Below are positions 27,105-36,860 of a stretch of 64,000 nucleotides of DNA, in pieces. The notes below the pieces were generated by a model. It ran no database searches, was not told the DNA's origin, and worked only from the letters and a program-made list of their open reading frames with translations. Origin of the DNA: Streptomyces sp. NBC_01669 (GTDB lineage: Bacteria; Actinomycetota; Actinomycetes; Streptomycetales; Streptomycetaceae); the NCBI RefSeq assembly GCF_026339735.1, contig NZ_JAPEQG010000003.1:186001-250000 (forward strand). The letters run 5' to 3'. A program made the position numbers and the translations under genes. Within the stretch, counting starts at the first letter, position 1, and every line of letters begins with the position of its first letter.

Positions 27105-29120
27105 ATGCAGCACTCTCCATCGATGGGCAGGCGCCAGCTGCTCAAGGCCGGCGGCGCCCTCGGGCTCGCCGCAGCCGCGGCCCCGCTCCTCACCGCACCG
27201 GCGCAGGCCGAGACGCCCCGGCCCGGCACCACCATCACCGACCTGGGCCCAGCCATCGAGCAGTTCGCGCTCATGAGCGGGATCCGGGTCGGCGACACCG
27301 TCTACATCGGCTCCCGCAACCTCACTCCGACCCGGCTGATCGCCTTCCACCTGCCGACCCGCAAGGTGGTGTCCCAGACCGACCTGGGCACGGGACACTC
27401 GGTTCAGGCCCTTGCCGCGGATCCCACCGGCAGGTACCTGTACGCCGGCATCCTGACCAAGGCCGACGAGGGCAAGCCGAACCTCTTCCGCTGGGACCTG
27501 ACCACTCCGGACAAGCCCGCCGTGGGCGTCGGCCGGACCGAGGACCGCGACATCCGCGAGCTCGCCGTCGCCCCGGACGGCACCGTGTACGCCGTGGGCG
27601 GCGTGCCGGGGAAGGCGCCCGCGCTGTGGATGTACGACCCGGGCACCGGCGCGGTGACCAATCTCGGCATCCCCGACCCGAAGGCCACCCTGGCCAGGGC
27701 CGTCGCCGCCACGGACACGACCGTCTTCTTCGGAGCCGGCAGCATCCTGGCCGGTGGAGACGGGGCGAGCAAGGCATCGCTGTACGCGTACGACCGGGCG
27801 GCGGGCACCTTCACCAACGTCACGCCGACGGAGATGGAGAAGGACCCCAGCTTGCGCGAACTCGCCGTCTTCGGCGATCGCCTCGTCGTCAGCACCTCGG
27901 GATCGACCGAGCCCGCCAAGCTCGCGGTGATGGACCTGGCCGACCTCGCCTCGTACACCGTGGCGCCCAGCGACGGCAAGGTGGTCAAGAACATGACGGC
28001 GAACGGCGACCTGATCTACTTCGCCACCGATTCCGGTCTGCACTCCTACTCGATGGCGAACAAGGCTGTCGCCCCGCTCGCGTTCGACGGGCCCGATCTC
28101 GGCGAGATATGGGGCCTGGACTACGCCGACGGCGCACTGACCGTCGTCTCGGGCTACGGCTTCGTCGGCGAAATCGACATAGCCGCCGCAACGTCGGTCA
28201 TCACCGAACTCGGTCCGGCTGGCGCGCCCGTCAGTCCTCAGACCAGCATGGGAATCGCCGCCGACCACCGGTACGTCTACGTCGGCGGCAACAACGTCAT
28301 CGCACGCCACGACCTGAGCACCGGCAAGGTGGTCAACCTCCGGGCGCCCGGCGAGGCGAAGGACATCGAGGTGCTGAACGGGGTGCTCTACACCGGCCAG
28401 TACAGCTCGCAGGGCATGTGGACGTACAACCCCTCGGCCGACGAGCAGCCCCACCAGCTCGCGGAATTCCCGAGCGAACAGAACCGTCCGCTCGACGTCT
28501 GCTACGACGCGGTCAACCGGCTCCTGCTCGTCGGCGCGCAGTCCGACACCGAGGGCGGCGGCTCCCTGTGGACCTACTCGCCGAAGACGGGCAAGAAGTC
28601 CGCCTTCATCAATCCGGTCGACGAGCTCCAGCTGGTGCGTGCGGTCGCCTCCCGGGAGGGCGTCGCGTACCTCGGCGGCGACAACCCCACCACGCAGGGG
28701 CCGCGTGGCACGGTCGTCGCCTTCGACCCGGTCGCCGGGCGGGAGCTGTGGCGCATCGATCTTCCCCTGGACACCGGCGTGGCCGCGCTGGCGGTCCACG
28801 GCGGTCACCTGTACGGACTCACGAGGAAGGGCGGCTTCTTCGTCGTCGACCTGCGGATCCGCCGGGTGATCCACACCGCCGATCACCGCGCCATCTGCCC
28901 CGGCTTCGCGGCCATGGTCACCAGCCGAGGCGTCGTCTACGGCGTCTCCGACACCACCCTCTTCCGCTTCGACCCCAAGACCTTCGCCGTCAGCACCGTG
29001 GTGCCTCAGATCAACGGCGCCTGGTACAGCGGTGCGCACCTGAACGCCGACGCAGACGGCCGCCTCTACACGATGCGCGGCCACAACCTCGTCCGCATCG
29101 ACGACAGGCCGGTGATCTGA
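27105..29120 (+). CDS. Tat-exported beta-propeller protein
   Basis: The 671-residue protein begins with a twin-arginine signal (MGRRQLLKAGGALGLAAAAAP) and an AQA cleavage site. The rest is a series of propeller blades with recurring YVGG/YLGG-type strands, for example RYLYAGIL, GTVYAVGGV, RYVYVGGNN, GVLYTGQYS and GVAYLGGDN. It resembles PQQ/WD40-like propellers found beside polysaccharide lyases and may bind or cleave an acidic glycan. ATG 27105 has AAGGAG upstream. It is followed after two bases by a polysaccharide-lyase-like gene. No catalytic motif is recognised. Confidence 0.75.
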   Translation: MQHSPSMGRRQLLKAGGALGLAAAAAPLLTAPAQAETPRPGTTITDLGPAIEQFALMSGIRVGDTVYIGSRNLTPTRLIAFHLPTRKVVSQTDLGTGHSVQALAADPTGRYLYAGILTKADEGKPNLFRWDLTTPDKPAVGVGRTEDRDIRELAVAPDGTVYAVGGVPGKAPALWMYDPGTGAVTNLGIPDPKATLARAVAATDTTVFFGAGSILAGGDGASKASLYAYDRAAGTFTNVTPTEMEKDPSLRELAVFGDRLVVSTSGSTEPAKLAVMDLADLASYTVAPSDGKVVKNMTANGDLIYFATDSGLHSYSMANKAVAPLAFDGPDLGEIWGLDYADGALTVVSGYGFVGEIDIAAATSVITELGPAGAPVSPQTSMGIAADHRYVYVGGNNVIARHDLSTGKVVNLRAPGEAKDIEVLNGVLYTGQYSSQGMWTYNPSADEQPHQLAEFPSEQNRPLDVCYDAVNRLLLVGAQSDTEGGGSLWTYSPKTGKKSAFINPVDELQLVRAVASREGVAYLGGDNPTTQGPRGTVVAFDPVAGRELWRIDLPLDTGVAALAVHGGHLYGLTRKGGFFVVDLRIRRVIHTADHRAICPGFAAMVTSRGVVYGVSDTTLFRFDPKTFAVSTVVPQINGAWYSGAHLNADADGRLYTMRGHNLVRIDDRPVI

Positions 29121-29122
29121 CC

Positions 29123-29974
29123 ATGAAGAAGTCAATGAGACGGTCCGCCATCGCCGCGGTGATCGCGGGGACGCTGACCGTCGCCGGCCTGACCACCGCG
29201 GAGGCGGGGCAGGACAGCAGAAGCCGATTTGCGAAGGGCCAGTCCCGAAACTCCTCGATCCTGCTGGACATCGACTACCGGGACGGCAGCCTGAATTCCG
29301 GCATTCCGGACCTGACCACGACGCATGCGACGGCGGAGGACGCGTCGTACGTCGTCGAGTCCGGGGCTGACCACGCCATCGCCCACAAGGTGACACTCGG
29401 CGATCCCGGTTACGTCTCTGACGGAGCCCCGCGCAGCGAGAGCGCCACCAACAATGTCCCCGAGGGGAGGATCCATGTTGGTGACGAGCACCGGTACGAG
29501 TTCAGCGTCCTTCTGAAGGACTGGGAGACCTACGAACCGGGGGACTCGGAAACCGGCGACATCATCTTCCAGGGGAAGCACGCCGGCGGAAACCTTCCGT
29601 CCTTCTACATCATGACCAAGCGGAGCAGCATCGCCTTCCGGTCGCCGACCCTCAACCTCCAGTCCACTGTGGTCGACGACTTCCGCCCGTACCTCGGTGA
29701 GTGGATGCGCTTCCGCGTGGACGTGAAGTGGACGGACGACAGCACCGGCTACTACAGGGTCTCCGCCCGGATGCCCGGGGAATCGGAGTACACACTGCGG
29801 CAGACGTACGAGAACGTGCAGACGTTCCACCCCGTGAATCCGACGGACTTCGGCTATCTCAAGTGGGGCCTCTACCGCCCCAGCGAGACGCTCGAAAAGG
29901 GAGACGTTCCGACGCGCATCATCTTCCACGACGACATCCGGATCCTGGATCTCTCAGCCGGCGACGAGTCCTGA
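29123..29974 (+). CDS. Secreted polysaccharide-lyase-like protein (heparin-lyase-I/PL jelly-roll type)
   Basis: The 283-residue protein has a Sec signal (MKKSMRRSAIAAVIAGTLTV, cleavage near AEA). A single beta-jelly-roll domain follows that resembles the Polysacc_lyase family: HRYEFSVLLKDWE, IIFQGKHAGG, GEWMRFRVDVKW, FGYLKWGLYR and a final IIFHDDIRI. These proteins cleave acidic glycans by beta-elimination. It starts two bases after the propeller gene, suggesting coupled expression. The catalytic residues cannot be fixed with confidence. Confidence 0.75.
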   Translation: MKKSMRRSAIAAVIAGTLTVAGLTTAEAGQDSRSRFAKGQSRNSSILLDIDYRDGSLNSGIPDLTTTHATAEDASYVVESGADHAIAHKVTLGDPGYVSDGAPRSESATNNVPEGRIHVGDEHRYEFSVLLKDWETYEPGDSETGDIIFQGKHAGGNLPSFYIMTKRSSIAFRSPTLNLQSTVVDDFRPYLGEWMRFRVDVKWTDDSTGYYRVSARMPGESEYTLRQTYENVQTFHPVNPTDFGYLKWGLYRPSETLEKGDVPTRIIFHDDIRILDLSAGDES

Positions 29975-30100
29975 CAGCTCCTGAGCGAGCCGCGCCCCGC
30001 TGCCAGTCGTCGTCCGGCGGCCGGGGCGCAGCCCGGCGGCTGTCGCCGAGGAAGTACCAGTGGGCTGAACCTGTGTGATGTCACGCGTGAGAGAGTTCCC

Positions 30101-31033
30101 ATGAGACATGTCATCGCCCTCGATGTGGGCGGTACCGGAATGAAGGCGGCTCTGGTAGGGCTGGACGGGGCGCTGTTGTACGAGGCGCGGCAGGCCACCG
30201 GGCGCGAGCGCGGGCCCGATGCCGTCGTGGAGTCGATCCTCGGCTTCGCGGAGGATCTGCGTGCCTACGGGGAGAAGTACTTCGGCACGGCGGCGGAGGC
30301 CGCGGGCGTCGCCGTGCCCGGCATCGTCGCCGTAGAGCAGGGCGTCGCCGTCTACGCGGCCAACCTCGGCTGGCGTGACGTCCCGATGCGGGAGCTGCTG
30401 AGCCGCAGGCTCGCCGGGATCCCCGTCGCGCTCGGGCACGACGTCCGCACCGGCGGCCTCGCCGAGGGCCGCATCGGGGCGGGCCGCGGCACCGGCCGGT
30501 TCCTGTTCGTGTCGCTCGGCACCGGCATCGCCGGTGCGATCGGCATCGACGACGGCATCGAGTCCGGCGCCCATGGCTGCGCCGGAGAGATCGGCCACAT
30601 CGTCGTACGCCCCGGCGGCCCCGCGTGCGGCTGCGGCCGACGTGGCTGTCTGGAGGCACTGGCATCCGCCGCCGCGGTCACTCGCGCCTGGGCCGCCGCG
30701 AGCGGCGACCCCGCCGCCGACGCCGCCGACTGCGCCAACGCCGTCGAGGCGGGCGACGAGGCCGCGACCGGGGTGTGGCAGGCGGCGGTCGACGCCCTCG
30801 CCGACGGCCTGGTCACCGCGCTCACACTCCTGGATCCCCGCACACTGATCATCGGCGGCGGCCTCGCCGAGGCCGGAGAAACCCTGTTCACACCCCTACG
30901 GGCGGCTGTGGAGCAACGCATCACGTTCCACAAGCTCCCCGCGATCGTTCCGGCGGCCCTCGGGGACACCGCCGGATGCCTGGGCGCAGGGCTGCTCGCC
31001 AGAGACCTGCTCACCGTGGAGGTAGCCGTCTGA
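30101..31033 (+). CDS. ROK-family sugar kinase (glucokinase-like)
   Basis: The 310-residue protein has the ROK ATP loop DVGGTGMKAA (residues 8-17), the phosphoryl-transfer Asp in GHDVRT (D114), EIGH (H166) and the zinc motif CGCGRRGCLE (C176, C178, C183). There is no DNA-binding N-terminus, so it is a kinase rather than a regulator. It would phosphorylate a monosaccharide from the imported glycan. ATG 30101 is preceded by GAGAGAG. It ends the polysaccharide locus. Confidence 0.9.
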   Translation: MRHVIALDVGGTGMKAALVGLDGALLYEARQATGRERGPDAVVESILGFAEDLRAYGEKYFGTAAEAAGVAVPGIVAVEQGVAVYAANLGWRDVPMRELLSRRLAGIPVALGHDVRTGGLAEGRIGAGRGTGRFLFVSLGTGIAGAIGIDDGIESGAHGCAGEIGHIVVRPGGPACGCGRRGCLEALASAAAVTRAWAAASGDPAADAADCANAVEAGDEAATGVWQAAVDALADGLVTALTLLDPRTLIIGGGLAEAGETLFTPLRAAVEQRITFHKLPAIVPAALGDTAGCLGAGLLARDLLTVEVAV

Positions 31034-31142
31034 AGGCCGTCGGAGCCGTTCGCTTCACGAGGAGTGTGCGTGCCGAGAATCTCGTCCGCGCAGGTCATCC
31101 CGCTTGCGGCCGTTGCCAGTTGCCACGGCATGATGACCACTC

Positions 31143-32238
31143 GTGCTCCTGCGTCTCGCTTATCTGAGCGTGTCGAATGCCTTCGCCGCGCTCTGGCTGC
31201 TCCCGATGAGCGACCGCGCCAAGGACGTCGAGATCCTGGCCCTACGCCACCAGATCACGGTCCTTGAGCGGCAACTCGGCCCCCAAAGGGTGAGGTTTGC
31301 CCCCGAGGACCGGGCCTTCCTCGCCGCGCTCCTGGCACCGCTGCCGCGCCAGGTGCTGCGTCGTCTCCGGCTTCTGGCACGTCCGGACACGGTGCTGCGG
31401 CGGCACCACACCCTGGTGAAGCGGCGGCACGCCCGCATCCGCCGCCCCAAGCGGCCCGGACGGCCGCGCACCGTCCGCTCGATCCGGGCGCTGGTCCTGC
31501 GCCTGGCCCGCGAGAACAGCGGCTGGGGCTACCGCCGTATCCACGGGGAACTGGCCGTGCTCGGCATCACGGTCGCCCCGTCCACCGTCTGGGAGATCCT
31601 CAAGGCCGAGGGCGTCGACCCGGCGCCGGAACGGACCGCCACCACCTGGGCCGGCTTCCTGCACTCCCAGGCCGACGCCCTGCCGGCCATGGACTTCATC
31701 GAAACCATCACCCTGACCGGGCAACGGCAGTACATCCTGGCCGTCATCGAGCACGCAACCCGCCGCATCCGCGTCCTGGGCACCACCGCGCCCCACCGCG
31801 GGCTGGGTCACCCAGGCGGTCAAGAACCTCGTCATGGACCTTGAGGACGTGGGCGCGCACGCCGCCTACCTGATCCGCGACCGCGACGCGAAGTACCCCG
31901 CCCTGATCGACAAGATCCTCGCCGACGCCCACATCCAGAGCGTGTTCACCGGCGTCCGCATGCCAAGGATGAACTCGATCATGGAGAGATGGGTACTCAG
32001 CCTCCGCCGCGAACTCCTCGACCGTACCCTCATCTGGAACGCTCCCCACCTGCGCCATGCCCTGAGCGAGTACGAGCAGTTCTACAACGAGCACCGCACC
32101 CACCGCTCCCTGCAGGCAGCCGCGCCGCTGCGCGCACTCCCCGAAACCATCACCGACCCCAAGCAGATCGCTCGCCTCGACATACGCCGACACGACCGCC
32201 TCGGCGGAGTGATCCACGAGTACCAACACACCGCTTGA
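31143..32238 (+). pseudogene. IS3-like integrase-core transposase with one frameshift
   Basis: Two frames together encode a nearly complete transposase. The first (31143-31844) has a helix-turn-helix, GWGYRRIHGEL and the first catalytic D in AMDFIET. The second (from about 31795 to 32238) has LIRDRDAKYP (second D), RMPRMNSIMERWV (E) and the final LGGVIHEYQHTA. The frame changes near 31780-31790, where about two bases seem missing from an expected AHPTAGWVTQ segment. No terminal repeats were identified. Confidence 0.85.
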
Positions 32239-32475
32239 CCTGCACGGACGTAATTCTCGGCACGCACAGCGACGCCGAGTTCCCGTGCGTGCTGGCCCCT
32301 GCTGGCAGCCGCCGCTACGACGCGGCCGAGGATGGCCGCACGGTTACGCGAGGTGGCGCCGGCGGCGAGATGCATGACCGGTGTGCCCTCACCGGGTGTA
32401 CTCCAGGCAAACATGTATCTACGATAGAGTTCAAACAGTGAGAAAACACACAAAGCTCCACGTCACAGAGTTGAA

Positions 32476-32489
32476 CTTGTCAATATAAG
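32476..32489. promoter_or_regulatory. Phosphonate-locus operator upstream of the alcohol dehydrogenase
   Basis: CTTGTC-AA-TATAAG matches the perfect operators at 34693 and 36847 at 12 of 14 positions. It lies 29 bases before the ATG. Confidence 0.6.
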
Positions 32490-32517
32490 TTGTTGCCTGC
32501 GTGATGGGCTCCGTGGC

Positions 32518-33612
32518 ATGTTGGCAGTTGTGAAGTCTGTGACGATTCCGGAAGACGCTGTCGATGTCCGCTATGCCCGCTGGGAGGGGGTGGGGCGGCC
32601 GTTCTCGCTCGTGTCGGCCACGACGCCGCGCGCGCCCGGCCCCGGTGAGGTCCTGGTGCGGATCGACCTTGCGACCGTCTGCGGCAGTGATCTGCACACC
32701 GTCGGCGGGCGGCGGCCGTCCCCGGTGCCGGCCGTGCTGGGGCACGAGCAGGTCGGAACTGTTGTGGCGATAGGAGAAGGCGACCTGCGCTGTGCCAATG
32801 GCGAGCCGGTCGTGGCCGGCATGCGGGTGGTGTGGTCGGTCACCGCGTCGTGCGGCGACTGCGACCGGTGCCGGCGCGGGGTGCCGCAGAAGTGCCGGCG
32901 GCTGCGCAAGTACGGGCATGAACCGCTGGATGAGAGCGCCCCGCTGACGGGTGGGTTCGCCACGCACTGCGTGCTGCTGCCCGGCACGACCATCGTTGCG
33001 GTGCCCGACGGCGTGCCGGATGTCGTGGCCAGTCCGGCGTCCTGCGCCACGGCGACGGTGGCCGCAGCGCTCGCGGCGGCGGGGCCGCTGGGCGGGCGTC
33101 GGGTGCTGGTGGCGGGCGCGGGCATGCTGGGCGTGACGGCGGTGGCGATGGCCGCGCAGGCCGGAGCGCACGTGGTGGCGGTGGACCCTGAACCCGGGCG
33201 GCGAGCGCAGGCGGTGCGGTTCGGCGCCACGGAGGCCCTCGATGCCGGACAGGTGCCGGGCGAGGTCGATGTGGCGCTGGAGCTGTCCGGGCGGCCCGAC
33301 GCGGTCACCGCGTGCCTGGCCGCGCTTGCGATAGGCGGCACGGCGGTGCTGGCCGGGTCGGTGTCGCCGGGGGAGGCGGTCGCGCTCGACCCCGAGTGGG
33401 TGGTGCGCGGACTGCACACGGTGGTCGGTGTGCACAACTACCGGGCCGCGGACCTCCAGACGGCGGTGGACTTCCTGGCCGCGCACCACCGCACCCACCC
33501 GTTCGCCGAACTGGTCGCCGGACCGTACGGGTTGGACCGGCTGGATGAGGCGGTTGAGGCGGCGCGCCTGGCTCTCGCACCCAGGCAGGCGGTCATACCT
33601 CAACTTCCCTAG
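32518..33612 (+). CDS. Phosphonate-catabolism-associated zinc alcohol dehydrogenase
   Basis: The 364-residue medium-chain dehydrogenase has catalytic-zinc residues in VCGSDLHT and GHEQVG, structural-zinc cysteines in SCGDCDRCRRGVPQKC, and a Rossmann motif VLVAGAGMLGVTAV. Its overall sequence fits the family proposed to act in phosphonate breakdown (TIGR03366-like, recognised from memory). It probably oxidises a hydroxyalkyl-phosphonate or its aldehyde product. An operator shared with the PhoD and PhnD transcripts lies just upstream. A 284-base gap with no clear feature follows before the regulator gene. Confidence 0.85.
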   Translation: MLAVVKSVTIPEDAVDVRYARWEGVGRPFSLVSATTPRAPGPGEVLVRIDLATVCGSDLHTVGGRRPSPVPAVLGHEQVGTVVAIGEGDLRCANGEPVVAGMRVVWSVTASCGDCDRCRRGVPQKCRRLRKYGHEPLDESAPLTGGFATHCVLLPGTTIVAVPDGVPDVVASPASCATATVAAALAAAGPLGGRRVLVAGAGMLGVTAVAMAAQAGAHVVAVDPEPGRRAQAVRFGATEALDAGQVPGEVDVALELSGRPDAVTACLAALAIGGTAVLAGSVSPGEAVALDPEWVVRGLHTVVGVHNYRAADLQTAVDFLAAHHRTHPFAELVAGPYGLDRLDEAVEAARLALAPRQAVIPQLP

Positions 33613-33896
33613 GGCCGGTGCCGCTTGCGTCGGCTTGGGGCGCAGCCCGAAGGTGCTGCGGTATCGGGTCGACGGCTTTCGGGGAGCAGGACCAGGCGGG
33701 TTGTGGCGGATCCCGGAGAAACTCCTCGCTGTTGTGGGCCGGAAATCGCCTCGGCTCGCGGCCGCTGTCCGCCACCGCCGCCTCCGGCGGCCAACGAGCT
33801 GGCTCCGCAGGCGTGTTGACTGAGGTCCGCAGCCGGTACCGGTGGACGGCCGCGGGCCGGGATGCCGCCGACGGCCCGATGCATGAGAGGGCCTTT

Positions 33897-34625
33897 TCAG
33901 AGCATGGCGGTGCGGGAGCTGCGGGTGTTGGTCACTGTCACGGTGGCGATGTCGGAGCGGTAGCGGTCGTCGGACCATTCGATCGGTACGCCCTGGGAGT
34001 CGGTGGTCAGCCGCCGTTCGCGTAGCAGCGGGAACCCTTCGGGCACCTCGAGCAGCGCGGAGTCGGTGGCGTCGGCGGCGACGGCATCGAACGTGTGCCG
34101 GGCCGAATCCAGGTCCACACCCTGTTCGGTGAGCAGCGCGTAGATCGACCCGGCGTCAAGATTGGCGTCGATCAGCGGACGCCCGACCGAGGCGACATAG
34201 GTCATGCGCTCCAGCATCGCCGGGCGGCCGTCGAGCAGCCGCAGCCGGATCAACTGGACGGCGACATCGTCCGGGTCGATCTGGAGGGCGGCGGCGATCT
34301 CGGGCTCTGGGCGGCGTAGCGCGATCTCCTGGAGCCGCTGACCAGGTACGTATCCAGTTATCTCGGCGCGCCGGGTGAACGACAGGAACGCCTCGAACGG
34401 CTGGGCGGGCACGAGGTCGAGCACCATCGGCCGTTTGCCCTGTCCGCCGCCGATCATGCCCTCGTCCCGCAGCGCGGCGAGCGCTTGCCGGACGGGGCCG
34501 CGCGACGCGGAGAACTCCTGGCACAGCTGGGCTTCCGAGGGCAGCGCCTCGCCCACGCGGAGTGCTCCGCTGCGGATGCGCTGCCGCAGTTCGGCCGCGA
34601 TGGACCGATGCAGGGGTGTTGCCAT
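33897..34625 (-). CDS. GntR/HutC-family regulator (PhnF-like)
   Basis: The 242-residue protein has a GntR winged helix-turn-helix (ALPSEAQLCQEFSASRGPVRQAL) and a C-terminal UTRA ligand domain (ERMTYVASVGRPLID, LLRERRLT, ending in IEWSDDRYRSD). The same domain pairing is found in PhnF, the phosphonate regulator. I chose ATG 34625; a start at 34685 adds 20 residues overlapping the promoter. It is divergent from the PhoD gene, with one copy of the CTTGTA-NN-TACAAG operator between, so it is the likely regulator of the locus. Confidence 0.87.
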   Translation of the reverse strand: MATPLHRSIAAELRQRIRSGALRVGEALPSEAQLCQEFSASRGPVRQALAALRDEGMIGGGQGKRPMVLDLVPAQPFEAFLSFTRRAEITGYVPGQRLQEIALRRPEPEIAAALQIDPDDVAVQLIRLRLLDGRPAMLERMTYVASVGRPLIDANLDAGSIYALLTEQGVDLDSARHTFDAVAADATDSALLEVPEGFPLLRERRLTTDSQGVPIEWSDDRYRSDIATVTVTNTRSSRTAML

Positions 34626-34692
34626 GCGCTTGACTTTACAGGTCCGCGCCAACGAGGCGGCTGATGGCAGCCAGAGCATGAACAAACAATGA

Positions 34693-34706
34693 CTTGTAAA
34701 TACAAG
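34693..34706. promoter_or_regulatory. Phosphonate-locus operator between the regulator and phoD-like genes
   Basis: CTTGTA-AA-TACAAG is a perfect inverted repeat. It is embedded in a 24-base block that is nearly identical to the block around 36847, so sequence beyond the arms is also conserved. Confidence 0.8.
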
Positions 34707-34774
34707 CTCTTGATCTGGGGTGCAGACGGCTGCGAGCGTTCCTCCCGTACCGCCCCAATCGAGGAGGACGAAAC

Positions 34775-36835
34775 ATGGTCAAGGACGGATTCGACAGACG
34801 ACTGTTCCTGGTCAGCGGCGCCGCTGCCGCGCTGGCGGTTGCCGCGCCCCAGGTTGCTGCCGCCGCCGACACTCCGCTGCGTGCCGCCGTGCTGGAGTAC
34901 ACCGACCCGTGGACCAAGGCCACGGGCCTGGCCGAACTGCTGCGCCGGGCCGGAGTCACGGTTGTCCCGCTGGACCTTGCCCGTGCCGCGACTGACCAGG
35001 GCGATCCGGTGGACCTGATCGCGTTCGGCAGCTTCACCAACAACGACGCCCGCTACACCGACTACGTCACCGCCCACGCCGAATCGCTGCGCCAGTTCGT
35101 CGCCGAGGGCCGGGTGGTGCTGGACCTGGCGCAGTCTGATCAGTTCGGCGCGGCGGTGTCCTACCTGCCGGCGAGCCTGGGCGCGGTGCGCACCGACGCC
35201 GACTACGACACGATCCACCCCACCGTCACCGACCACCCGCTGGTGGCCGGACTGCGCACCAGCGGCGGGTTGCTGTTCACCGGACGCAACACCGCTACGC
35301 GGGTCAGCTGGGAGACGGTCGGGCAATGGCGGTCGATGCGGGTGCTGATGGCCTGCGCCGCCACCGGGTTCCCGCCCGCCCTGCTGGAGGGAGGGCACGG
35401 CGTCGGCCGGTTCCTCGTCTCCAGCCTGACCGTCGACAAGTGCTTCGACAGCACCGGCGCCGCGGTCCAGCCGGCCGCGGCCGTGGAGGACAGTGCTGCG
35501 TTCTTCGCCACCCTGGCGCGGTATGTGCGGATGGTACGCACCGGCGCCGCGCCCTCCGTGACGCCGACCCCGATGCCGCCCGAGCGGGCGGCCGGCCCGT
35601 TGGTCGGCCATGTCGAGCACGCCAGTGCACGGATATGGGCGCGGCCCGGGCTGGATCCCACCCAGTTCGCCGGCTGGCTGTGCACCTTCCGCACCACGCA
35701 CGGAGCCGCGCGCACGGTCACTGCCGAGCTGTCCACCGCCAACGACAACACCCTCTTGTTCGACCTTTCCGATCTGCGCCCCGGCGCCACCTACGAGTAC
35801 TCGATCACCCCGGCGCGCACCGCGCTCGGCTTCACCCCGCTGACCGGGTCGTTCACCACCGCGCCCCCGCCGGGCCGGCCGTCCGTTGTCACGATGGGGC
35901 TGGGCTCGTGCGCGCCCTCGACACCCAACAGCGTGTGGACACAGATCATGGACGAGGGCTGCGACAGCTTCGTCATGCTCGGCGACACCCCCTACGTGGA
36001 CTCCTCCGACCTGGCCGTGGCGCGCCGCAAGCACCGCGAGTTCCTGGTGCAGCCCGAGCTCGCGGAGATGGTCCGCTCGATGCCCGTCTGGGGCACGTGG
36101 GACGACCACGACTTCGGCGGCAACGACACGCACGGCGACTTCAAGGGCAAGACGAACACCCGCACCGCGTTCGTCGACTACCGCGCCAACGCCACCTTCG
36201 GCCACGGCGCCGACGGCACGGGCCTGACCGCACGCGAGGATGGGCAGGGCGTCTACACCTCTTTCCGCCGCGGCCCGATCGAGGTCTTCCTGCTCGACCC
36301 GCGCTGGTTCAGCCGCACCGAACCCAGCTGGGCCGACCCGGCCAAGCCGACCTGCCTGGGCCGGGTGCAGTGGGACTGGCTGCGCGAGCGGCTGCTGGAG
36401 AGCACCGCCACGTTCAAGGCGCTGGCCACCGGGATGATCTGGGACGACAAGCAGAACGGTGAGTCCGACGACTGGGGCACCTACGCCCACGAGCGGGACG
36501 CGATCTTGGACTTCATCGCCGCCGAGCGCATCCCCGGCTGCTTCCTGATCGGCGGCGACATCCACGTCTCCCGCGCCCTGAACTATGGCCCGCGTGTCGG
36601 CTACGACCTGTGGCAGTTCATCGTCAGTCCACTGCACGGCAGCACCATCCCCAGCCTCAACGTGCCCAGCCCGCACCTGGTGCACAGCGCCGTCGAGCCA
36701 CACGTGTTCCTGAAGCTGGTGGCCGACACCACCGTGAGCCCGGCCACGCTCACTGCCACCTGGATCAACCGTGACGGCAGGCGCGTGTTCGAGGTACAGC
36801 GCACGGCCGCCGAGATGGGCCACCACCCCGGATGA
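34775..36835 (+). CDS. Tat-exported PhoD-like phosphatase/phosphodiesterase with N-terminal GATase-like domain
   Basis: The 686-residue protein has a twin-arginine signal (FDRRLFLVSG). A flavodoxin/GATase-like domain follows (about residues 35-250, starting LRAAVLEYTDPW with GVGRFLVSSLTVDK near its end), then an Fn3-like strand region and a PhoD metallophosphatase domain. Metal-ligand segments are LGDTPYVD, TWDDHDFGGND and LIGGDIHVS. PhoD enzymes hydrolyse phosphomono- and diesters outside the membrane. Placed under the phosphonate operator, it could free phosphonate from ester-linked forms before import. The N-terminal domain is unusual for PhoD proteins. Confidence 0.85.
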   Translation: MVKDGFDRRLFLVSGAAAALAVAAPQVAAAADTPLRAAVLEYTDPWTKATGLAELLRRAGVTVVPLDLARAATDQGDPVDLIAFGSFTNNDARYTDYVTAHAESLRQFVAEGRVVLDLAQSDQFGAAVSYLPASLGAVRTDADYDTIHPTVTDHPLVAGLRTSGGLLFTGRNTATRVSWETVGQWRSMRVLMACAATGFPPALLEGGHGVGRFLVSSLTVDKCFDSTGAAVQPAAAVEDSAAFFATLARYVRMVRTGAAPSVTPTPMPPERAAGPLVGHVEHASARIWARPGLDPTQFAGWLCTFRTTHGAARTVTAELSTANDNTLLFDLSDLRPGATYEYSITPARTALGFTPLTGSFTTAPPPGRPSVVTMGLGSCAPSTPNSVWTQIMDEGCDSFVMLGDTPYVDSSDLAVARRKHREFLVQPELAEMVRSMPVWGTWDDHDFGGNDTHGDFKGKTNTRTAFVDYRANATFGHGADGTGLTAREDGQGVYTSFRRGPIEVFLLDPRWFSRTEPSWADPAKPTCLGRVQWDWLRERLLESTATFKALATGMIWDDKQNGESDDWGTYAHERDAILDFIAAERIPGCFLIGGDIHVSRALNYGPRVGYDLWQFIVSPLHGSTIPSLNVPSPHLVHSAVEPHVFLKLVADTTVSPATLTATWINRDGRRVFEVQRTAAEMGHHPG

Positions 36836-36846
36836 ACAACGGGTGA

Positions 36847-36860
36847 CTTGTAGATACAAG
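36847..36860. promoter_or_regulatory. Phosphonate-locus operator upstream of phnD
   Basis: CTTGTA-GA-TACAAG is a perfect inverted repeat just after the phoD-like stop and 126 bases before phnD. It indicates a second regulated promoter within the cluster. Confidence 0.8.

Noticed and set aside
32239..32517. Possible small gene in the gap before the alcohol dehydrogenase
   Set aside because: No frame with a ribosome site or family resemblance; only the operator at 32476 stands out.
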